From CAZHDI01 sp964531285 (GTDB taxonomy: Bacteria > Pseudomonadota > Alphaproteobacteria > JAJFIK01): a stretch of DNA of 64,000 nucleotides. The stretch spans positions 1 to 64,000 of the forward strand of contig CAZHDI010000001.1 of NCBI GenBank assembly GCA_964531285.1, written 5' to 3'. The stretch's first letter is position 1, and each line of letters opens with the position of its first letter. Under the pieces are notes generated by a model. That model worked only from the letters and a program-made list of their open reading frames with translations. It ran no database searches and was not told the origin of the DNA. Positions 59,048 through 64,000 of this stretch are shown here, one piece after another. The translations under genes and the position numbers were made by a program.

Positions 59048-61570
59048 ATGCCCCAACCGATTCAGCGCGCGGACATGCCGAAATCCGATACTCCCGAAGA
59101 CTACGGCAAGGTGATCGAAGGCCCCCGCCCCAAGGCGGACCGCCGGCTGCATGCCGACCGTCCGGCCGCGCCGGAGCCGAAGGCCGAGAGCCCGCCCGCG
59201 CCGCGCCGGCCCGCCCTGCCGGCCCGGCGGACACCGCAAAAGACCAGCGGCAGCTGGATGGACCGGATCGCCCCCGGAACCTGGGCCTCGGCCCTTGCGT
59301 TTTTGTGGGTGCTGACCGGCCTGGCCGTCCTGGCCGGGCTTCAGGCACGCGGGCGCCTCGTCACGCTCGGCTTCAGCGACTGGATCATGATGGGCCTGGG
59401 CCTTCTGGTGCCGCTCGCGGTTCTGACGCTCGTGGTTCAGGTGATCAAACGGGCCGGCGACATGCGCCGGGCCGCCTTCGCGCTGGCCCGCCTTGCCGCG
59501 CGCCTGACCGAACCGGACAAGGCCGCCGCGGGCGAAGTCGCGACGCTTGGCGCCTCGATCCGCGCCGAACTCGACCGGGTGACCGCGAGCCTCGATCACG
59601 CGGTGCGCCGGGTCAGCGCCCTGGAATCCATGCTCCAGGATCAGACCCGCTCGCTCGATGCCACCGCCGACCGGATGGACCAGCGGGTCAAATCCGTCGC
59701 CGATACGCTCGATACCCAGCGCGCCAAGATCGATAAGGCGGCCACCGGCCTGGCCGGTGAAGCCAGGGCCATCTCCGAGGCCGTGGATACCCAGGCCGCA
59801 ACCATCAGCACGGCAGCGTCCAAGGCCGCCGACCAGATCAAATCCGCCCAGGCGGGGCTCGATGAACGCACCCGCGCGCTCGACTCCGCGGCCGTCCATG
59901 CGGTGCGCCGGACCCATGAGGCGACCAAGGGGCTCGACGATCAGAGCCGGCGCCTGGAGGGCATCACCGAGTCCGCGCTGGAAAAGGCCGAGCAGATCAC
60001 CGGCAAATATGCCGCCCAGCACCGGGCGCTCGCCGAAGCCGCCGCCGATCTGAGCCGCGAAAACGCGCATCTGGACAAAGTGCTGGAGACCCAGCGGCGC
60101 ACCCTGGCGCGCATCGCCGAAACCATCGACGGTCAGGCCAAGCGCATCGAGGACACCATCACCGACTGCGTCGGCGAGTTGGAAAGCGCGCTGGAAGGCG
60201 CCGAGGGCAAATCCGCCGAAATGGCCGGGACCTTCCTGGAGCGGGCCGAGCGGATCACCCGGGCCGGCGAATTCGCCTCCAACGCCGTCGTCAAGGCCGC
60301 CGATGCCGCGCGCGACGCGGCCGACGGCGCCCGCAACGGTCTGGTCGGCCAGGCCTCGGAAGTCCGCGACGCGCTCGATCATCAACTCAATGAGGCCCGT
60401 CAGGCCCTTCAGGCGCTTTCGGCCGAAACCGGCGAAGCGGTCGCCCATCAGTCCGAGGCATCGGCCGCGGGTCTGGGCGCGCATCTGGACCGGATCAAGC
60501 GCGATATCGACCATCAGGTCGCCGAAGCGCAGCAGGCGTTCGATGCCCTTGAGGGCGATCTGGGCGTGGCGCTGGCCCGCAATCTGAAGATCATCGACAA
60601 TGCCCTCAAGGACGCCGAGGGACGCCTGGAAGACACCGCCGAGCGGATCTCCGACAAGGTCCGCCGGCTGAGCAGCGAGACCACCGCCAGCGTGGCCGAT
60701 CTCCAAGCCGCCGCCGAGACCCTGGCCGAACGGCTTCAGGGCCTGCCGTCCGAGGCCGGCGACAGCGCGGAGAAGGTCCGCGCCGCGATCAACGATCAGA
60801 TTGCGGAGATCACGCGGATTGCCGATACGGCCATGCAGACCGCCCGCGATCTGAGCGTCACCGTGGACCGCAGCGATCCGGGGACGGACGACGGCGACAC
60901 GGATACCGGCACCGCCAGCCGGCTCATGGCCTCCGAGACCGGCCGGGGACCGCGCCGCGCCGCCGGGGTCGAAAGCGATCAGATGGAGTCGCTCGCCCGC
61001 CGGGTCGCGCCGCGCCTGCGCCCGCTCGACATGGATGAAGACCGGCCTGCCGGCCCGCGCGGCGACCGCGCCCGCCGAAGCAGCCGTGCGGCGGAAACGC
61101 GGGGATCGGACGGTCTGGGCTGGCGCGAAATTCTCGACAAGGCGGAACGCGCCGAACGGGCCAGCGCCGCCGAGAATGCCGCGCGCGCCGAGGCCACGGA
61201 CCGCGACCAGCGGGCCAAGGTGTCGTTGCGGGTGATCGAGACGCTCCAGGCCATGGCCATCGATCTCGACCGGGCTTTGGAAGAAGATCCGCCCTCGGAT
61301 CTCCTCCAGCGCTATCTCAACGGCGAGCGCAGCGTGTTCGCCCGGCGCCTGACCACGCTCGGCGGACCGGAGCTGACCGACAAGATCCGCCGCAAGTTCG
61401 ACACCGATCCGGAGTTCCGCCACGAGGTCAACCGCTATGTCTCCGAGTTCGAGAGCATGCTGGACACGGTGACCAAGGGCGATCGGGAAAACATCCTGGC
61501 CGAGACCTATCTGACCAGCCAGACCGGCAAGGTCTATCTGATGCTGGTCAATGCGACCGGAAAAGCGTGA
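59048..61570 (+). CDS. Large membrane-anchored coiled-coil protein (TipN-like topology)
   Basis: An 840-residue protein. A basic, Pro/Ala-rich cytosolic leader (residues 1-75) precedes two membrane spans (about 79-98 and 111-133); residues 140-610 are almost continuous coiled coil rich in Ala, Glu and Asp. A basic disordered stretch follows, then a compact C-terminal domain of about 110 residues (LQAMAIDLDRALEEDPPSDLL to the end) that looks like the conserved core of an alphaproteobacterial family. Two N-terminal spans plus a long cytosolic coiled coil is the layout of the Caulobacter polarity protein TipN (also about 850-900 residues). Sequence identity to TipN was not tested. A scaffold or polar marker role is inferred. 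Confidence 0.75.
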   Translation: MPQPIQRADMPKSDTPEDYGKVIEGPRPKADRRLHADRPAAPEPKAESPPAPRRPALPARRTPQKTSGSWMDRIAPGTWASALAFLWVLTGLAVLAGLQARGRLVTLGFSDWIMMGLGLLVPLAVLTLVVQVIKRAGDMRRAAFALARLAARLTEPDKAAAGEVATLGASIRAELDRVTASLDHAVRRVSALESMLQDQTRSLDATADRMDQRVKSVADTLDTQRAKIDKAATGLAGEARAISEAVDTQAATISTAASKAADQIKSAQAGLDERTRALDSAAVHAVRRTHEATKGLDDQSRRLEGITESALEKAEQITGKYAAQHRALAEAAADLSRENAHLDKVLETQRRTLARIAETIDGQAKRIEDTITDCVGELESALEGAEGKSAEMAGTFLERAERITRAGEFASNAVVKAADAARDAADGARNGLVGQASEVRDALDHQLNEARQALQALSAETGEAVAHQSEASAAGLGAHLDRIKRDIDHQVAEAQQAFDALEGDLGVALARNLKIIDNALKDAEGRLEDTAERISDKVRRLSSETTASVADLQAAAETLAERLQGLPSEAGDSAEKVRAAINDQIAEITRIADTAMQTARDLSVTVDRSDPGTDDGDTDTGTASRLMASETGRGPRRAAGVESDQMESLARRVAPRLRPLDMDEDRPAGPRGDRARRSSRAAETRGSDGLGWREILDKAERAERASAAENAARAEATDRDQRAKVSLRVIETLQAMAIDLDRALEEDPPSDLLQRYLNGERSVFARRLTTLGGPELTDKIRRKFDTDPEFRHEVNRYVSEFESMLDTVTKGDRENILAETYLTSQTGKVYLMLVNATGKA

Positions 61571-61590
61571 GTCTGGGGTGGCTTGCGTCG

Positions 61591-61608
61591 CGCTTGTCCG
61601 GCATGACG
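61591..61608. repeat. Dispersed repeat copy B
   Basis: CGCTTGTCCGGCATGACG, one mismatch from the copy at 39934-39951, directly abutting the assembly gap. Confidence 0.6.
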
Positions 61609-61708
61609 NNNNNNNNNNNNNNNNNNNNNNNNNNNNNNNNNNNNNNNNNNNNNNNNNNNNNNNNNNNNNNNNNNNNNNNNNNNNNNNNNNNNNNNNNNNN
61701 NNNNNNNN
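61609..61708. other. Assembly gap (100 N)
   Basis: Exactly 100 N marking a scaffold join. A dispersed repeat borders its left side. Reading frames that cross it are artefacts. Confidence 0.98.
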
Positions 61709-61712
61709 GACC

Positions 61713-61744
61713 AAAAAAGGGCGCCGCACGAAGCGGACGCCCTC
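61713..61744 (-). terminator. Rho-independent terminator after the TonB receptor gene
   Basis: On the minus strand GGGCGTCCGC pairs with GCGGCGCCC (one bulge) around a short loop, followed by TTTTTT. It lies about 110 bases beyond the receptor stop codon. Confidence 0.75.
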
Positions 61745-61855
61745 AGTTGGATGCTCATTGGGGTTGAGCATATTCCGAACTCTGAAATATCTTAACCAAT
61801 GCTCCTTATGGGAACTGACGGGGCGGCATGATGCGCCGCCCCGCCCCCACGCTCT

Positions 61856-64000
61856 TTAGAAGTCCGCACTGACCCGCACGAAGGCGAAGCGGCCAATCGC
61901 GGCGGTGCTGTACAGATTGATGTCGGTATTGGCGCCGATGCCGAAGACGTAAGGCGGCTCTTTGTTGAGCAGATTGTTCACGCCCGCGCCGATCGTGTAG
62001 GTGTTGTACACATACTCGACATAGACATCGTGCTCGACATGGTTCGGCGCCCCCTCATAGTCGAAGAGGTTGTTGCCGTCGAACGCCGGATCGTCCGTGT
62101 CGCCGATATGACGCACACGGTACAGGCCCGTCCACGGCCCCTGAAGCCACGTCACTTCGGCCCGGCTGCGCCAGCGCGGCAGGCTGTTGCCCCGTAAATC
62201 CGAGTCGGCGGCATCGCCCGCCTGACCCGAGCCGTTATTGTCGAAATCGTGCAGATAGCTGCCGCCGATATCGATGCCGAAGGTCCCGTCGAGGATCCCG
62301 AAGGCCTCGATATCCCGGGCATAGGCGATGTTGAACTCGACTCCATTGGTCTCGATATAGCCGAGATTCTGGAGCGGGTTGGTCAGGCCGACCACCGCGC
62401 CGGTTGCAGGCGACCGTCCGAATTGCGCACATTCCGGCGCGGCCAACCCGGCCGGACCCTCGTAACAGGTATCGACGACCGCATCGGAGACCAGACCGGC
62501 GATGGCATTTTCCACCTTGATCTCATACCAGTCGATGCTGGCCTGAAGGCCTTCGATCCAGCGCGGCGAGAACACTGCCCCGATGGTCCAGCTCGTCCCT
62601 TCTTCCGGCGTCAGATTCGGGTTACCGCCCCGCAGCACGTTATATTGGGGGCTGGGCTGCACGAAATTAGCCGCCAGGCCGTCCGCCGCACAGTTGGCGA
62701 TGATATTGGCGTTGGTCGGGTCGGTCGCGTCCAACTGCCCGTAATTCGTGCACGGATCGGTGAAGTTGTCCGCCGAGACCGTGCCCCCGCCGAACAGATC
62801 GACGATGGTTGGCGCCCGGAACGAGCGGCCGTAGGAGGCCCGGAACCGGACATCCTCGGTGGGCGCATAGACGCTGGTGAACTTGTAGACCGTGTCCGAC
62901 CCGAAGTTTGAATAATCGAACCACCGGCCCTGGACGTTGACCGACAGCTCCCGGGCGAACGGCAGATCCTTCAGGACCGGGATGTTCACCTCGGCGAACG
63001 CTTCCCAGACGTCGAAACTGCCGGCGGTCGGGAATGTCTGATTGGAGACGCTGGCTCCGGAGACGACCACTGAGTCCGGCTCGACCTGCCCCTGCTCGTC
63101 GCGGTACTCGAAGCCGGCGGCAACGCCGAGCGGACCGGCCGGCAACTGGAAAATATCGCCGGAGATATAGCCCTGGACATTCTGGGTTTCGAAGAACGAG
63201 CTTTGATTGTTGTCGGCGTTGATGTAACCGATCTCGGATGGTGTCCAGTTGCCCGGGAAGAACACATCGAGCGCGCCCGACGGGTTCACCGCCGCCGAAC
63301 AGATGATGTCCTGGGCGCAGGCATCGGGATCGGAGATCCGGATCGCCCGCTCCAGATTCCACACATTCTGGGTCTGAATGAAGCTGTCCACCTTGGTCCA
63401 CAGATAAGACAGTTCCCAGTCGAACAACCCCAGAAGATCCTGGCCCTGAAGACCCACGACCGCGCGGATCATATTGGAGTCGATGATGCTCTGACGCACA
63501 CCGAAGGTATTGGTGGGCCGAATCCGGAACGTCCCGTTCTCGCCGGTGAAATTGTTCGGGTTTGTGTCGGGCACCCGCCAGCCATTCGGGAAGGCGGGCG
63601 TTCCCAACGAGCCGGGATTACCGTCGAGCCGGACGTTCGATTCCCGCTTGGCGTATTCCATCTCCATGAAACCGGTCAGCCAGGACGTGAAATCATAGGT
63701 GCCGAAGGTCGCGGCGGTGAACAACTCTTGGCCGTTGATGATGTTTTGCTGGAACGAGTAGTCGTAATTGATGATGTCGACTTCCGACGGCTCACTGGCG
63801 GTCGATGAGAATCCCGCCAAACCCGCGGCCGGACACGATCCGGTCGTGGCGAACAGGTCGGTGGTGCCGTCGCCGGTAAAGCCGCCGAAGGCATCGAAGT
63901 CGGCGCAAACGACCGCACCGTTGTCGCCGAGGAACAATCCGCCCGGGGTGAAGCTCGACCCGTGGAAGGCAAAGCCGTTGCCCAAGGCCACAATGGCGGG
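61856..64000 (-). CDS. TonB-dependent receptor, 3' part (runs off the right edge)
   Basis: At least 711 residues of an outer-membrane TonB-dependent receptor barrel; the 5' end, with the signal peptide, TonB box and plug, lies beyond the window. Barrel features are plain: alternating strands with many Asn, Asp, Tyr and Phe, long extracellular loops (some with paired Cys such as DPDACAQDIICS and DPCTNYGQLD), the RFRASYGRSFRAPTIVDLFGGG motif, NPNLTPEEGTSWTIGAVFSP, and a C-terminal aromatic residue (VRVSADF) for barrel assembly. This pattern is typical of the large receptor families of sphingomonad-like and Caulobacter-like bacteria. The substrate is not predictable. A terminator follows. Confidence 0.93.
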   Translation of the reverse strand, partial: PAIVALGNGFAFHGSSFTPGGLFLGDNGAVVCADFDAFGGFTGDGTTDLFATTGSCPAAGLAGFSSTASEPSEVDIINYDYSFQQNIINGQELFTAATFGTYDFTSWLTGFMEMEYAKRESNVRLDGNPGSLGTPAFPNGWRVPDTNPNNFTGENGTFRIRPTNTFGVRQSIIDSNMIRAVVGLQGQDLLGLFDWELSYLWTKVDSFIQTQNVWNLERAIRISDPDACAQDIICSAAVNPSGALDVFFPGNWTPSEIGYINADNNQSSFFETQNVQGYISGDIFQLPAGPLGVAAGFEYRDEQGQVEPDSVVVSGASVSNQTFPTAGSFDVWEAFAEVNIPVLKDLPFARELSVNVQGRWFDYSNFGSDTVYKFTSVYAPTEDVRFRASYGRSFRAPTIVDLFGGGTVSADNFTDPCTNYGQLDATDPTNANIIANCAADGLAANFVQPSPQYNVLRGGNPNLTPEEGTSWTIGAVFSPRWIEGLQASIDWYEIKVENAIAGLVSDAVVDTCYEGPAGLAAPECAQFGRSPATGAVVGLTNPLQNLGYIETNGVEFNIAYARDIEAFGILDGTFGIDIGGSYLHDFDNNGSGQAGDAADSDLRGNSLPRWRSRAEVTWLQGPWTGLYRVRHIGDTDDPAFDGNNLFDYEGAPNHVEHDVYVEYVYNTYTIGAGVNNLLNKEPPYVFGIGANTDINLYSTAAIGRFAFVRVSADF

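Noticed and set aside
58751..61771. Frame of about 1000 codons on the minus strand
   Set aside because: It runs through 100 N and is antisense to the coiled-coil gene, whose membrane spans and conserved tail support the plus strand.

Overview
The window is chromosomal DNA of a high-GC (visibly about 65 percent) Gram-negative alphaproteobacterium. The evidence is a CckA-type hybrid kinase, an alphaproteobacterial DksA with a degenerate zinc finger, recA next to alaS with a GAAC-N7-GAAC SOS box, a PAS_5-type protein, a TonB-dependent receptor and a CoxE/MoxR pair. A Rhodospirillales- or Kordiimonadales-like lineage seems most likely, but no marker fixes the order. Two 100-N runs (44759-44858 and 61609-61708) are scaffold gaps. 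No rRNA, tRNA or CRISPR array was found.

Layout. 0.4-8.5 kb: patatin phospholipase, CBS protein, a membrane protein paired with a GDYXXLXY-like protein, DUF4389 protein, rhomboid protease and PAS_5 protein. 7.4-13.9 kb: a surface-glycan group (GT2-GtrA fusion, GT39-like membrane transferase, GT1-like transferase, SAM-dependent methyltransferase) followed by a prepilin peptidase. 13.9-18.0 kb: XRE and LysR regulators, then a chain of small genes (GNAT-like, GNAT, degenerate cysteine hydrolase, small helical protein). 18.1-22.3 kb: NhaC-type antiporter, an exported unknown, and a GspL-like protein that stops before its usual membrane anchor. 22.4-26.5 kb: a TreZ homologue that has lost its catalytic nucleophile, then a low-GC IS remnant carrying a PemK/MazF toxin, which has overwritten the 3' end of an MFS transporter gene. 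26.7-33.4 kb: an exopolysaccharide locus (heparinase II/III, GT4, initiating sugar transferase, wecC, wecB). 33.5-38.0 kb: alaS, recA and a YegP-like protein.

38.5-40.0 kb holds a two-gene unit: a CooC-like P-loop ATPase with CxH where CooC has CxC, and a small Cys-rich-tailed protein, closed by a strong terminator. 40.0-46.7 kb: cckA, a small anchored protein, an exported methyltransferase, dksA and a lysozyme-like membrane protein with altered catalytic residues. 46.8-50.5 kb: MoxR ATPase, CoxE-type VWA protein, an alpha/alpha-barrel protein and a methyltransferase. 50.6-52.7 kb: an unusual pstS plus PiT-like permease pair. 53.0-64.0 kb: GGDEF-EAL protein, ATP-grasp enzyme, ferredoxin-NADP reductase with an unknown partner, Hpt protein, a large membrane-anchored coiled-coil protein, and the 3' part of a TonB-dependent receptor that runs off the right edge.

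The main themes are envelope and surface polysaccharide synthesis, cell-cycle and second-messenger signalling, and core genome maintenance. The least explained items are the catalytically degraded TreZ, the CooC-like/Cys-protein pair, the TM-anchored lysozyme variant and the toxin-bearing IS scar. All names rest on motif recognition by eye; no database search was run.
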